Positions 25,639-35,974 of a stretch of 50,949 nucleotides of DNA are shown piece after piece. The stretch spans positions 1 through 50,949 of the forward strand of contig JALGUG010000019.1 of the NCBI GenBank assembly GCA_029820995.1, written 5' to 3'. The notes beneath the pieces were generated by a model. It made no database searches, was not told the origin of the DNA, and saw nothing but the letters and a program-made list of their open reading frames with translations. Made by a program: the position numbers and the translations under genes. Within the stretch, counting starts at the first letter, position 1. Every line of letters starts with the position of its first letter. Source of the stretch: Candidatus Zipacnadia bacterium (lineage in GTDB: Bacteria; Armatimonadota; Zipacnadia; JALGUG01).

Positions 25639-26352
25639 ATGGTCAATGCAGCGGAGTTCTTTCGGGAGGCTGAAGTTCAGGGCGGCCTCAGCCTTCTTCC
25701 GCTCTCAGACGAGGAGTTGGTGTACCGCTCCCAGAAGTTGGGAGACAAAGAAGCAACCGAGTTCCTACTGTACAAGTATCGCAATCTGGTTCGCAGCAAG
25801 GTCAAGAGCTATTTTCTGGTCGGTGCCGAACGGGAGGATCTGCTCCAAGTGGGCATGATCGGCCTCTGGGAGGCCATCATGGATTTCAGACCGGATCGCG
25901 ATACGTCGTTTGCCTGCTTTGCGAAGGTCTGTATTCAACGGCAAATGATCTCGGCCATCAAGACGGCCACGCGGCAGAAGCAGACCCCTCTCAACTCCTC
26001 GATTTCCCTAGAAGCCTCCGGTAGTGAAGATCGTCGTGAGCGTCCCCTCCCCGAAATGATAGCCTGCCAGCGAGAGATTGACCCCGAGAGCATCGTCCTG
26101 GGCTCAGAGGGGAAGCGCTTGCTGCAGCAGTCGCTCCAGCGAGAGCTGTCGCCGTTTGAGTGGAGCGTGCTGGCGGCCTATCAGACCGGTCGCTCGTACA
26201 AGGAGATGGCGCAGGATCTGAAGTGCAAGGTCAAATCCATTGACAATGCTCTGTCGCGGATTCGCCGTAAGCTTCCCCAGGTAGCGCCGGAGCAATCAGC
26301 GCGCATTGCGGCCCGTCGCAGTGCGGCGAACCACTGTGAACTCGTGGGGTAG
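25639..26352 (+). CDS. sigH: SigH-like RNA polymerase sigma factor
   Basis: 237 residues. Region 2 is intact: LLYKYRNLVRSKVKSYFLVGAEREDLLQ and GMIGLWEAIMDFRPDRDTSF, followed by FAKVCIQRQMISAIKTATRQKQTPLN, which is nearly the SigH (Spo0H) pattern of Firmicutes. Region 4 (LSPFEWSVLAAYQTGRSYKEMAQDL) is a normal HTH. In Firmicutes SigH drives early sporulation and competence; here the target genes are unknown. ATG at 25639 has GAGGTG upstream. A hairpin terminator follows at 26386. Confidence 0.92.
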   Translation: MVNAAEFFREAEVQGGLSLLPLSDEELVYRSQKLGDKEATEFLLYKYRNLVRSKVKSYFLVGAEREDLLQVGMIGLWEAIMDFRPDRDTSFACFAKVCIQRQMISAIKTATRQKQTPLNSSISLEASGSEDRRERPLPEMIACQREIDPESIVLGSEGKRLLQQSLQRELSPFEWSVLAAYQTGRSYKEMAQDLKCKVKSIDNALSRIRRKLPQVAPEQSARIAARRSAANHCELVG

Positions 26353-26385
26353 CTTGCGCTCGTCCCGCCTCAGCTTGCGATGCAA

Positions 26386-26421
26386 CTAACACCGGCGGCG
26401 GCCCTTGGCCGCCGCTGTTAG
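26386..26421. terminator. Convergent-gene terminator hairpin
   Basis: CTAACA/TGTTAG arms enclose a 9-bp GCGGCGGCC/GGCCGCCGC stem with a CTT loop, between the ends of sigH (plus) and the HEAT-repeat gene (minus). It probably serves both strands; no long T-run. Confidence 0.65.
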
Positions 26422-26423
26422 CG

Positions 26424-26804
26424 TTATGCGGGGTCGCGCTGTGGGTGGTCGGGATAGGTGCCGGGAGCGCGGATCCGGGCGAGGGCCTGTTGGATATCCT
26501 CGACGAGGTGTGCAGCCAAGTTGGGCGGAAGCGGCCCGGCGGGGTCGTCATCGTCCGGGGTCAGGTAGTCACCGGACAACAGAGCTTGCAGGGGACCAAT
26601 GGCGGCCGGGTCCTCGAGCTTGCCCAACGACATGATGGCGTAGTGGCGGCATTCCCAGTCGGGGTACTCGAGGGCCTTAATGACTGCCGCGGTGGCTCGG
26701 CGGTCGCGGAGGTCGCCCAGTTCCCACACTGCCGCTCGCCACATCTGCGGTGAAGCATCGGGGGACAGGCACAGCAGACACATCTTGACCGGGTCTTGAT
26801 CCAT
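26424..26804 (-). CDS. HEAT-repeat protein
   Basis: 126 residues from ATG 26804; a TTG at 26837 with GGAGA seven bases upstream would add 11 residues and is a real alternative. Two HEAT-type helix pairs are visible: MWRAAVWELGDLRDRRATAAVIKALEY and ECRHYAIMSLGKLEDPAAIGPLQALL, followed by an acidic linker and a last helix (VEDIQQALARIRAP). Such scaffolds bind proteins; related repeats occur in phycobilisome lyases, but no such function is implied here. Divergent from the URO-D-family gene. Confidence 0.75.
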   Translation of the reverse strand: MDQDPVKMCLLCLSPDASPQMWRAAVWELGDLRDRRATAAVIKALEYPDWECRHYAIMSLGKLEDPAAIGPLQALLSGDYLTPDDDDPAGPLPPNLAAHLVEDIQQALARIRAPGTYPDHPQRDPA

Positions 26805-26937
26805 GGCGCATGAGGTCCGGGAATGACGGCTGACCAAGCGACATTCTCCACGGATGCCCTGGGGCCTTCCAGCGGGCGGACCATCGGCGCAATCCCGGGC
26901 ATGAGCGTGAGCCGACGCCGGCGTCCAGGAGGTTGAG

Positions 26938-27984
26938 ATGAACTGTCGCGAGCTGGTCTTAGCGGCCTTGCGCTGCGAGCAAGTGGACCGAGTGCCGTGG
27001 CTCGAGATCGGCTTCGCCGGCGAGATCGCCGGGCAGATCTTGGGCGAGCCGGTGATCGGCGGAACCGGGTATCACCCTCATGCGGACCTGGAGGTGTACG
27101 AGCATTACCTGCGGCAGATGATCCGCCTGTCCGAGAAGATCGGCCTGTGCACGCTGCCGCTGAAGTGCTGGTCTCCGGCGTTCAGCCGCGCGCGGACCGG
27201 AGAGGGCGTGCGCGTGTACGGCCGCGAGGGTCTGATCACGGACCTGGCCTCTTTGGAGCGGTACACTGCCCAGGCGCCCGAGCCCGCTGACATGGCGTTC
27301 GCCGCTTGCGCCGAGGTGTTCGCCCGCCGGGCGGCCGAGACGCAGCTCTGCCGCGTGTTTCAGGTCGGCGGCGTGTATTCGCACTCCGAGGCCTCGATGA
27401 ACCTGGAAGGGCTGTCCATCGCGCTGTATGAGCAGCCCGAACTCGTGCGCCGCATGTTCCAGTGGCAGGCCGATTTCGTGGTGGCGACCCTGGAGTTGCT
27501 CTTGCCCCGGTACGAGGTGGACTTCGTGCTCTATGGCGACGATATGGCCTTCAAGACCGGCACCTTCATGTCGCCGGCGCACTTCCGCGAGTTCCTGTGG
27601 CCACACCTAAAGAGGATCTGCGACACTGTGAAAAGGTTCGGTCTGCCGATTGTGCTGCACAGCGACGGGAACCTGCTGGAGATCATGGATGACCTACTGG
27701 CCGCCGGGTTCGTCGGGATTCACCCGATGGAGAATCTGGCCATGGACATTGTGGCGGTGCACCAAGAGTACGGGGACCGCCTGTGCTGTATCGGCAACCT
27801 TGACGTGGACCTGATTGATCGCTGCCCCGTCGAGCAGGTGGAAGCGGAGGTGCGGCGGCTGCTGAGGTCGCTGGGCCGCCGGGGGTACATCTTTGCCAGC
27901 GGCAACTCGATCACGCAATGGGCGCGGCTGGAAAACGTGCTCGCCATCTCGCGGCTGTTGGCGGAACAGGAGGCGAGAGGCTGA
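26938..27984 (+). CDS. Uroporphyrinogen decarboxylase (URO-D) family protein
   Basis: 348 residues. It matches the URO-D superfamily of barrel proteins (which includes methyltransferases such as MtaA and CmuA): NCRELVLAALRCEQVDRVPW, DMAFKTGTFMSPAHFREFLWP, LPIVLHSDGNL and a C-terminal HPMENLAMDIVAVHQEYGDRL. Conserved HSDG and GNLDVDL are family motifs. It lacks the N-terminal RR motif of true HemE, so corrinoid- or sugar-related methyl transfer or an unknown reaction is more likely. GGAGG ribosome site before ATG 26938. It shares one base with the start of the DUF4855 gene (TGATGA), so the two are probably coupled. Confidence 0.85.
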   Translation: MNCRELVLAALRCEQVDRVPWLEIGFAGEIAGQILGEPVIGGTGYHPHADLEVYEHYLRQMIRLSEKIGLCTLPLKCWSPAFSRARTGEGVRVYGREGLITDLASLERYTAQAPEPADMAFAACAEVFARRAAETQLCRVFQVGGVYSHSEASMNLEGLSIALYEQPELVRRMFQWQADFVVATLELLLPRYEVDFVLYGDDMAFKTGTFMSPAHFREFLWPHLKRICDTVKRFGLPIVLHSDGNLLEIMDDLLAAGFVGIHPMENLAMDIVAVHQEYGDRLCCIGNLDVDLIDRCPVEQVEAEVRRLLRSLGRRGYIFASGNSITQWARLENVLAISRLLAEQEARG

Positions 27985-30770
27985 TGAGGCGACAGGCCGC
28001 GCTGATGCTCCCTGCTGTAGCGCTGGCTGCGACGGTAGTGACGGCAGACTACTGGCCGCAGAGCGATCCCCGGTCCGGCGGCATGCGCGACATCATGCTG
28101 ATCTACCACCGTGCGGACGCCCACTACGTGCGGGACCTGCTGCCCTATGTCGCCTTTCTCGACAAGACGCAGAATGGCAAGCCTCTGGACTGGTTCTATG
28201 ACGCCTTCCTGTTCATGGCCTACGGCGGCAGCCCCTCGGGGGAGCTGTACATCACAGGCGCCACGAACCTCCAGGACTGGCAGTTTTGGCTGGACGTGCT
28301 CTTCGAGCCGGGCCGCAACCTGAGCGCCCTTGACGCGACGATCACCCAGGTCGAGCAGACTCTGGGACCGGCGCCGCAGAAGACGCCGATCATCGTCATG
28401 ATCCCGTACCCTTCGCGCCGGCAGCACGACTTCGGCGACGTGGACGGCGACGGCCGGACGGAGGACTTCGCTCAGGAGGCCGATAGTCTGAAGGCTATTG
28501 GCTGGTTCGTGGACGAGACGAGGCGACGGTTCCGCGAGGCGGACTACCAGCACCTGACGCTGTGGGGCTTCTATTGGATGAACGAGGGCATCTCCGCGGC
28601 CGACGAGCCGATTGTGAAGCGCACGGCCGAGCTCCTGCATGACCGGCGTATGGGGTTTCACTGGATCCCCTGGTTTAACGCGCCCGGCTCGGCAAAGTGG
28701 CGGGAGCTGGGTTTTGACTTCGCGGTGATGCAGCCGAACTACGCCTTCGCCCACGGACTCTACCAGCGCACGCCGCAGCGTCTGACCGACTGCGCCAATC
28801 TGGCCCGGCAGCGCAAGATGGGCGTGGAAATCGAGCTCAATCCGCCGCTGGTTCACAGCCAGGATGACCGGGAGAACCTGCTGGAGTACCTGGACCACGG
28901 GCTGCCGGAAGAAGACGGCTACATGGCGGCGGTGCACGGCTACTATCAGGGGAGCCATACGATCCGCAAGCTGTACGAGAGCGGTCTGCCGCTGAACAAC
29001 GAGCTGTACCGGGCTCTGTACGAGTTCGCCAAAGGCAAGTATGCGCGGCGCTCGCAGGTGCTGTCGGCCGGATTGCCGGCGACGGTCAACGGTCGGCGGA
29101 CGGCACTGCTAACGGATCGCTTGACCATCACAGACCCCTCGCGCCCGGAGCGGGGACTGAAGCTGACCGGGCTCAGTTCAATCTCGTTAGACCTGGGGCG
29201 CCCCTGCCCGCTGGGGCGCGTGTCGGTACACGTGGCGCTGCCGAAGGCTCGGCCCTCGGCGCTGCAGCGGCTCGATGTGCTGGGAGACGGGAAGTTGCTC
29301 GGCAGTACCGCGACGCTGCCCTCGAGCCGCGCCGGCGGGCTGACCCTCGGCTGGCTGATCGTGCCGGTGAGCGGCACAGCGTCGCGGGTCGAGGCGAAGC
29401 CGCAGATCGCGCCTGGAGCCGCGTGCTATGTGGACGAGATCGAGCTGAGAATGCCGCGGGGGCCCGGGTACGGGGGCCGATACAGCCTCCGGCCCGCGCC
29501 GGCGTTCAGGCCGCTGAAGGAGTCCGGCCTGGAGCTGACGGATGCGCTCGTGTCGCTGTTGCCCGGCGATCGGTCCCGGTCGCTGGGGTGGCAGGGCGGC
29601 AAAGCGGAGATCGAGCTGCAGCTCACCTCGGAGCGCTTCCTGGCCGGCGTCGAGCTTATGGGCCGGGCGGGGCAGCCGATGCCGGACTTCCACGGCACCG
29701 CGCGGCTGACCGACCGAGCTGGAAGAGAAGTCGCGGTGCCTTTGGCCGCCGGGCAGAGCGGACGCACCTCGGCCACGCCGGCTGAGCGCCTTAGCATGAG
29801 CCTGACGTGGCCGGCAGAGGAGTTGCTCTGGCTGGATGAGGTGGTGCCCATGCCGGCACGGAACTTGGCTGTGGGCAAGCCGTATCGCATCGAGCCCGGC
29901 TTCGAGCCGACGTATCCCGACGACGATAACGAGTTGACGGACGGAGTGTTATCGCGAGGCTTCGGGGACGGCAAGACGGTGGGGTGGTGCGACATTTCGC
30001 CCACGGTGATCCTGGAGCTGCCGGAAGTGAGGCCCGTCGAGAAGGTGCGGCTCCACTGCCAGGGCGGCGGCTCGGCCTGGGTGCATTTCCCGCGCCAGGT
30101 TAGCGTCTCGACTTCGGCGGACGGCCGGACCTGGACGCTGCAACAGACCGTGATGATCGCAGATGAGGCGAATGGCGCCCGGGTGATCATGAAGTGGGTC
30201 GAGGTGCAGTTCCCGCGGACGCCCGCGCGGTTTGTGCGCGTGTGGTGCCAGGCCTGGGGCTGGGTGATGCTCAGCGAGCTGGAGGTCTGGGACAGCACCC
30301 GGAACCTCGCGCGGGGGCGGAGCTACTTGCTCAGGCCCAGTCCGAGTTCGCAGGCGAAGTACGCGGACAACAACGCACGATTGACCGACGGGGAAGTGTC
30401 AGCCCATAGCTGGAGCGAGGGCAAGACGGTGGGGTGGAATACCGAGCGCCGCACGATTACGCTCGACCTTCAGCGGGAGGAGACCGTGGAGACCTTGGCG
30501 CTGCACCTGGCCGGGGGCGGCCCGGCGGCGGTCTGGTACCCGAGCGAGGTGCGGTTCGAGACCTCGCGCGACGGCGCAACGTGGAGCGCCCCGTCGGTCA
30601 CGCGGGAGCATCCGCCCGAGAGCGGCCAGGATTCTTCGGTGGGCTACATGTACGTGCGCGTCGGGCCGCGGCGGGCGCGCTACGTGCGCATTTCCGTGGA
30701 GCACCACGGCTGGGCGATGCCGGACGAGGTTGAGGTGTATCCAGCTTCGTCCGGCGCGCACGAGGATTGA
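27984..30770 (+). CDS. Secreted DUF4855 protein with two discoidin-like domains
   Basis: 928 residues. Signal peptide about 1-21. The DUF4855 domain (about 25-350) starts [20 protein letters not shown] and has [25 protein letters not shown] and [12 protein letters not shown], a barrel-like family of unknown function in polysaccharide-related loci. A beta region follows (about 380-620). Then two F5/8-type (discoidin) domains: [12 protein letters not shown] onward and [12 protein letters not shown] onward. Both carry EGKTVGW or DGKTVGW and a STSADGRTW or ETSRDGATW motif, clearly a tandem duplication. Probably secreted or surface-bound, acting on glycans. Starts at the stop of the URO-D gene. 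Confidence 0.88.
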   Translation: MRRQAALMLPAVALAATVVTADYWPQSDPRSGGMRDIMLIYHRADAHYVRDLLPYVAFLDKTQNGKPLDWFYDAFLFMAYGGSPSGELYITGATNLQDWQFWLDVLFEPGRNLSALDATITQVEQTLGPAPQKTPIIVMIPYPSRRQHDFGDVDGDGRTEDFAQEADSLKAIGWFVDETRRRFREADYQHLTLWGFYWMNEGISAADEPIVKRTAELLHDRRMGFHWIPWFNAPGSAKWRELGFDFAVMQPNYAFAHGLYQRTPQRLTDCANLARQRKMGVEIELNPPLVHSQDDRENLLEYLDHGLPEEDGYMAAVHGYYQGSHTIRKLYESGLPLNNELYRALYEFAKGKYARRSQVLSAGLPATVNGRRTALLTDRLTITDPSRPERGLKLTGLSSISLDLGRPCPLGRVSVHVALPKARPSALQRLDVLGDGKLLGSTATLPSSRAGGLTLGWLIVPVSGTASRVEAKPQIAPGAACYVDEIELRMPRGPGYGGRYSLRPAPAFRPLKESGLELTDALVSLLPGDRSRSLGWQGGKAEIELQLTSERFLAGVELMGRAGQPMPDFHGTARLTDRAGREVAVPLAAGQSGRTSATPAERLSMSLTWPAEELLWLDEVVPMPARNLAVGKPYRIEPGFEPTYPDDDNELTDGVLSRGFGDGKTVGWCDISPTVILELPEVRPVEKVRLHCQGGGSAWVHFPRQVSVSTSADGRTWTLQQTVMIADEANGARVIMKWVEVQFPRTPARFVRVWCQAWGWVMLSELEVWDSTRNLARGRSYLLRPSPSSQAKYADNNARLTDGEVSAHSWSEGKTVGWNTERRTITLDLQREETVETLALHLAGGGPAAVWYPSEVRFETSRDGATWSAPSVTREHPPESGQDSSVGYMYVRVGPRRARYVRISVEHHGWAMPDEVEVYPASSGAHED

Positions 30771-30846
30771 GCCTTCGCGTAGAGAATGGAAGAGCGAGGC
30801 CGGGGGAACGCGGCGGGCATCAGCCTGCAATGAAGGGGTGCGACCG

Positions 30847-31527
30847 ATGGAATACCAGATTCGCGGGACCGTGATGCAGACGCTCGACGTGACCCTGCAG
30901 GCGGGTGAGATGATGTACACCGAGTCGGGCGGGATGGCCTGGATGTCGGGGAACATCAGCATGGAGACCGGCATGAAGGGTGGCCTGATGAAGGGCCTCG
31001 GTCGGGCGCTGGCGGGTGAATCCTTGTTCCTGGTGGACTACACCTGCCAATCCGGGCAGGGGCTGGTGACCTTCGCCTGCGAGTTCCCCGGCAAGATCGT
31101 CCCGCTGCAACTCGAGGCCGGCCAGAGCATGATCTGCCAGAAAGACGCCTTCATGTGCGCCGAGAAAACCGTGACGCTGGAGATGCACTTCCGCAAGCGG
31201 CTGGGCGCGGGCCTGTTCGGCGGCGAGGGCTTCATTCTGCAGAAGCTGACCGGCCCGGGCACGGCCTTCGTGGAGCTGGCCGGCGAGATCACCGAGTACG
31301 AGCTGCAGCCCGGACAGATGCTCAAGGTGGACACCGGGCATCTGGCGATGTACGAGCCCACGGTCGAGTTTGACATCGTCACCGTCAGCGGGGTGAAGAA
31401 TATCCTGTTCGGCGGAGAAGGGCTGTTTCTGGCGCAGGTGTCCGGCCCCGGCCGGGTCTGGCTGCAAAGCATGACGCTTCAGAACCTGGCGGGCAAACTG
31501 GCCCGATACATGCCGAGCAAGGGATAA
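30847..31527 (+). CDS. TIGR00266/AIM24-family protein
   Basis: 226 residues from ATG 30847. Matches the AIM24-like family: [85 protein letters not shown] and [22 protein letters not shown]. The fold is a duplicated beta sandwich with Gly-rich turns. It has no signal peptide. The function is unknown, linked to membrane or stress roles in some bacteria. A small membrane protein gene follows after 7 bp, probably the same transcript. Confidence 0.9.
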   Translation: MEYQIRGTVMQTLDVTLQAGEMMYTESGGMAWMSGNISMETGMKGGLMKGLGRALAGESLFLVDYTCQSGQGLVTFACEFPGKIVPLQLEAGQSMICQKDAFMCAEKTVTLEMHFRKRLGAGLFGGEGFILQKLTGPGTAFVELAGEITEYELQPGQMLKVDTGHLAMYEPTVEFDIVTVSGVKNILFGGEGLFLAQVSGPGRVWLQSMTLQNLAGKLARYMPSKG

Positions 31528-31534
31528 CCGAACC

Positions 31535-31861
31535 GTGAGCGAGCACAAGTACGTCTGGCTATTGGGCCTGGCGATCACCGGCCCGGTGTGCGCGGTGGCG
31601 GCCTGGGTGGCGGTCAAGTACTGGCAAATCGCGCTGGCGGGAGCGATGCTGCTGGTGGTCGTGGCGGTTGCCCTGGCAGTCGCTGTAGCCCTGGCCTGGC
31701 CGGCGGCTTATGTCCTGATTGCGGTCTACTACGCCCTGCGACCCGAGCGGCCCATCGCATCCACGGACTATTCGCTCCAGCAGGGCCGCGAGGCCGGCCT
31801 GCGCCAGTCCGGCAGCTCGGGCGGGTCGGCGTCCGACTCGGACGAGAGGGAAGCGGGCTAG
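31535..31861 (+). CDS. Small membrane protein, unknown function
   Basis: 108 residues from a GTG at 31535, the ribosome site being weak. Two transmembrane segments (about 8-28 and 34-64) and a polar C-terminus rich in Gly, Ser and Asp. No family recognised. It follows the TIGR00266 gene closely, so it may anchor or partner that protein. Its stop shares a CTAG with the convergent GH39-like gene. Confidence 0.65.
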   Translation: MSEHKYVWLLGLAITGPVCAVAAWVAVKYWQIALAGAMLLVVVAVALAVAVALAWPAAYVLIAVYYALRPERPIASTDYSLQQGREAGLRQSGSSGGSASDSDEREAG

Positions 31862-34800
31862 TCGTGCCCGGACAAGGTGACGTCGTAGTACTGGCTGGGG
31901 TCCTTCTTCAGGCCGATGCCCGAGCCCCACTCAATCCACCCCCGTCGCCCTGAGCCGTCATTGTCGTTGACGAGCAACGAGAAGGCGAAGGTCAGGCCGG
32001 GCCGGGGCTTGAGCTCGAGCTGCTGCCAGGGGAGGGCGATTTCGTAGATTGTCTGGTTCCCTGCGCGGCGCATAGCGGCCCTGACCTGAGGCACCCACTG
32101 GCCGTTCGGCAGCCCCCGTCCGCGCCGGAGGACCTGAGCGGTGGGCGCCTTCGCCGGGATGTCGAACTGCCGGTAGTCGTCGTTCGGTTGTGCCGGGAAC
32201 GAGCCCGCCACCGCGATCTGCACGCTGTCGCCCTGCCATGCTGTGGCCAGTGGCTGATCCTGCACGAGCTTGTCGTCCGTGACCTCGACCCCGACGTACA
32301 AGGCCGCTTCGTCCCACATCAGCCGCGCCCGGGCCGATAGGTCTTCAGGTCCGCGCCAGTCGTCCATCAGGCGCACCTGCGCCTTGTCCTGCAGGCGCAA
32401 TAGGACCGGACCCGGCCAGTCCGTCAGATCGCCGTTAATGGCCGGAGCGGCGGGTGCGGCGGGAAGTCGCGCGAAGGTCAAGTGCCGCTGTGCGACGACT
32501 TCGGCGCCCTGCTCGGTTTCCAGGGTCAGCTTGACGTCGGCGCCGGCAGGGCCGACGGGGGCCTTCAGGCGCGCTTTGGCGACTTCGGTGCTCAGCGCGG
32601 GCAGTGCGACGCGGCCCTGCGGCTGGTAGAGCCCTGCCGCCGTGGCAATGCTCCACGTCAGCAAGCAATTGAGGTCAACATCCGCCACCTGCCCCCTGAG
32701 TTCCGCCTCGACGAACTGCTGTTGCCCCTGCCAGGCAGGACGCAACGCGATCTTCACGGGTGATCGGAGGTCAATCTCGCCGCGCGCCTCGGCCAGCGGC
32801 GGCCCCTCAGGCTGTTTGTCTGCGTCCGTGAGCCGGTACAGGTGGGCCCGCACCGGATAGAGCCGATAGTCCGATCGTTGGGCGCCGACTTGCAGCGTGA
32901 TCGCCTTGGTGCGGTCCGGCGGGACGGCGAAATCCACGCGCTGCCGGTAATACTGCTTCTTCTCCGGGTGCTCGTCCGCCCGCTCGGGATTGAAGGCCCA
33001 CTCGGGCGGGAAATCAATCAGCAGCGTCGCTCGCAGCCAACTGCGGGCCTGGTAGTTCTGGACTTCGATGGTCCACGGGACCTGGGTGCCCGGGAATACG
33101 TCCCGGCGCGGCGGGTCGAACCGCAACACTGCCTCGGGCGCGAACTCGAAGTGCTCGGAGGGCACCTCCACGAAGATCGGCGCTTCGCTCAAGCCGAGGT
33201 GGTTTACGCCCTCTTCGAGCGTTATCTTGCGCCGGTGGCCCATCAGATCAATGACATACATCGGGGGCTTCGTCTTGAGCCCCACAAGCTGGCGTCCGTC
33301 CAGCGACCAGAGCGCCAGCACCGGCGTGTCGCCGCGGCGGAACAGATAGCCGGCGGTCCGCGGCGGGGTCTTCAGCTTGCGCCGGAACACGGCGCCATCC
33401 AGCAGCAGCGACATGGTGCGGAGGGCGTGGAAGCACGGTTTGGGCGTGTTGTCGGCGAACACGATCCCGAAGTTGTGCTCGTTGTAGGTTGGATCGGTGC
33501 CATTCTGATAGTCGTACCAGAAGAGGCGCTGGACGCCGGAGGCCAGGGCGATGACGTAGGTGCGGGCCAGGTACGCCGCCTGGGTGTACAAGTTCACCCC
33601 GCGCGGGCCGATGTGATTCGGCCAGCCGATCTCCGTGATCCAGAGCGGCTTGTCGCCATCGCCGTGCTCGGTCATCACCGCCCGGACCGCCTTGATCGCC
33701 TGTGCTAGTCCCTCGTCGGGCGGCTTCGGGTAGCGATAGGGGTGGATGTTGATCACATCCATCAGCTCACCCAGCCCGGCCTGATATAGCATCTCGAGCC
33801 AGTCCGGCGGGGCGCCGGCGGTTCCGCCCATGACGACCTTGGCCTGCGGATCGGTCTCCCGAATCGCCCGGGCGGTCGCTCGGAACAGGTCGCAATACTG
33901 CTCGGCCGTCCCCCGCCAGAAGCCGATGTTCGGCTCGTTCCAGACCTCCCAGTAGTGGATCCGGCCGTGGTAGCGCTCGACGACGGCTCGCACGTAGTTC
34001 AGCCAGGCGTCCAGATCGGGCATATGGCGATTGCGCCCGGGCGCATCGGCCGGCGCCGTGCTGGCCCAGTCAACGGTGTAGCATAGAATGGGCAGCAGCT
34101 CGATGCCGTGCGCTTTAGCGTTCGCGGCACGGTCGTCGAGCAGATCCCACTGGAACGGGCCCGGCTTCGGCTGGCAGACGCTCCAGAGCCAGTCGGCGCG
34201 CATCCACTTGATCCCGGCGCGGGCCATCATCGCCATTTCGTCGTCGCGCGCCAGGTGACCGTTGATGCCGAAGGGGCTGTCCGGCCGCGGGCCCGGAAGC
34301 AGAGCAGGCCCCAGAACGCTGACTCCCAGTTCGGCGCGGTAGTCCTGCTCGTGATACGTGAGCGTCGCCGAGACGGTGAAGGCGCCCTCGCTCTTCGTGG
34401 GCACGCGAATCGTCCGCGTCACTGTCGGCTTCTTGTCGAGGTTGAGCTTGTGCAGCTCGTGCTGCAGCACGACACCCGCGAAGTCGCGGAGTTCGCAGGT
34501 CAGCTCCGCCCGGCCCTTCTTGCGGGCATAGTTGTGGACGATGACCTCGACGGTACCCTCCTTGTCGCCGGGGGTGAGCAGCTTCTGCTTCCCCCGGAGG
34601 TTGAGCGAAAGGGCGAATAGCTCGTTCGCGGCGAGGGTCGTCTGCAGGCGCACGTCATCAATGAATACGGCTCCCGTCGCCGGGAGGTCCGCACTGGTCT
34701 TGTCCAGGATGATCTCGTGGAGCGTCAGAGGATAGTCCAGTTTCTGGTCGCTCTCTTTGCCCCAGGCAGTCGCTCCCTCGGCCGTCAGGGGCAGCTCCAG

Positions 34801-35063
34801 CTCCCGCCAGTCATTCCAATCCACTGGGCCGACGCTTCGCTGGAACCGGCCCGCCGGTCTGCTCGAAGTTGTACGAGAAGCGCAAGCTGCGCCGGCCGGT
34901 TCGGTGCTCGGCCTTCGTGGTCTCGACGGCGCCCTGGCCGCCGAAGTCGCCGCGACCGCCGGAAGTCGTCCAGCGTTATTGTGGCCGCCTCCTGCGCCAG
35001 GGCCGGCGACACCAGCAGGCCCAGCAGACATACGGCGCCGAGCAAAGGACGGTGTGGTGACAT
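31858..35063 (-). CDS. Secreted GH39-like glycoside hydrolase, 5' end broken by two frameshifts
   Basis: Expected about 1067 residues. A signal peptide begins at ATG 35063 (GGAGAGG site; MSPHRPLLGAV to ALAQ) but stays in frame only to about 34965. The next conserved stretch, GGRGDFGGQGAVETTK and RRSLRFSYNFEQTGGPV, is in a second frame, then the main frame continues from about 34842 with VGPVDWNDWRELELPL to the stop at 31858. The full span is two bases longer than a multiple of three, as two single-base additions would give; dropping one C at 34842-34843 rejoins the second junction exactly. Downstream domains: CBM11-like, GH39/GH5-like barrel with WEVWNEPN (acid/base) and ITEIGWPN (nucleophile), and a CBM9/DOMON-like C-terminus. 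Either a sequencing error or a young pseudogene. Confidence 0.85.
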
Positions 35064-35082
35064 GACGCCTCTCCGTGCGGGG

Positions 35083-35838
35083 TCAGGATGACGTCTGGTC
35101 CTCGATGAGCGACAGAGCCCAACTGCCTTGGACAACCCAGAAGGAGCATTGGCTCTCCGTGTAGTGCTGGAGCTGTTTGGCGGGCGCTCCGGAATCGGGC
35201 TCGACAGCCACGCCGCGGCGTTCCAGCTCGCCCAGGTCGCAACATCGCTCCCAGAGCAGTTGAGTGCCGTCCGGGCGGATGTACAGCCGGTCCAGGACGC
35301 GGCCCCGTGACCGGAAGTGCATCCGGAGCACTTCGGCGCAGGAGATTGGATTGTCGCCCACGACCAGCTCGCAAGCTCGCCGGGCGACCCAGCGTCCCTC
35401 CGTTAGGTCGTCCACTTGCCCGGTGCGGATCCGAGGCGGGAAGGCGGGGCGGACCTCACCCTCCAGGGCCGGTCCCACAATGGATACGGGTGCGCCCGGA
35501 CGGTGCACGAGGTGCAAGAAGGTGGTCGGCCCGCGCTCGGTCAGGGACGCATAAACGAGGCGCTCGGCGAGGATCCGGCCGGAGGCATCGCTGGTGGCCA
35601 CGCGAACCTCGAGACACTCGTAGCGGCCGACGCGTGCCCGGCCTCGCACCTCACAGGCGTGTCGGACCGCGGAGCCACGCACGTGGTCGAAGGCCCAGAA
35701 GCCGCCCCGGGCGCCCACATTGAGGCGCACGAAGTACAGAGGCAGCTCGGAGGCGTGAATCACCAGCGGCGGCGCCAAGACCTCCCGCAGCCGCCAGGAG
35801 GGAGGCCGGGGCATGACGCCGCCCTCCGATTCCTTCAT
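35083..35838 (-). CDS. Hypothetical protein next to the GH39-like gene
   Basis: 251 residues from ATG 35838 (GAAGGG site; the longer frame to 36024 lacks support and overlaps the next gene). Beta-rich text: LYFVRLNVGARGGFWAF, ACEVRGRARVGRYECLEVRVA, RLVYASLTERGPTTFLHLVH, RVLDRLYIRPDGTQLLWERC. No signal peptide or transmembrane segment; no family recognised. It ends 20 bp before the GH39-like start codon, same direction, so the two may be one operon. Divergent from the secreted protein at 35975. Confidence 0.7.
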   Translation of the reverse strand: MKESEGGVMPRPPSWRLREVLAPPLVIHASELPLYFVRLNVGARGGFWAFDHVRGSAVRHACEVRGRARVGRYECLEVRVATSDASGRILAERLVYASLTERGPTTFLHLVHRPGAPVSIVGPALEGEVRPAFPPRIRTGQVDDLTEGRWVARRACELVVGDNPISCAEVLRMHFRSRGRVLDRLYIRPDGTQLLWERCCDLGELERRGVAVEPDSGAPAKQLQHYTESQCSFWVVQGSWALSLIEDQTSS

Positions 35839-35974
35839 CGCACCCTTCTCCAGCGCCAATCTGAGGGCTATTTCAGCGGATGTCAGCTCTTTCCTGCCGT
35901 AGCGCGGGCAGGATACGCAGTGCCGGGTGCCGAATGGTCCGCTTGAGGCGGAGCGCTTTCGGGGAGGTGTTGCT

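Noticed and set aside
27720-28958. 412-residue minus-strand frame opposite the URO-D and DUF4855 genes
   Set aside because: Antisense shadow without family motifs or ribosome site.
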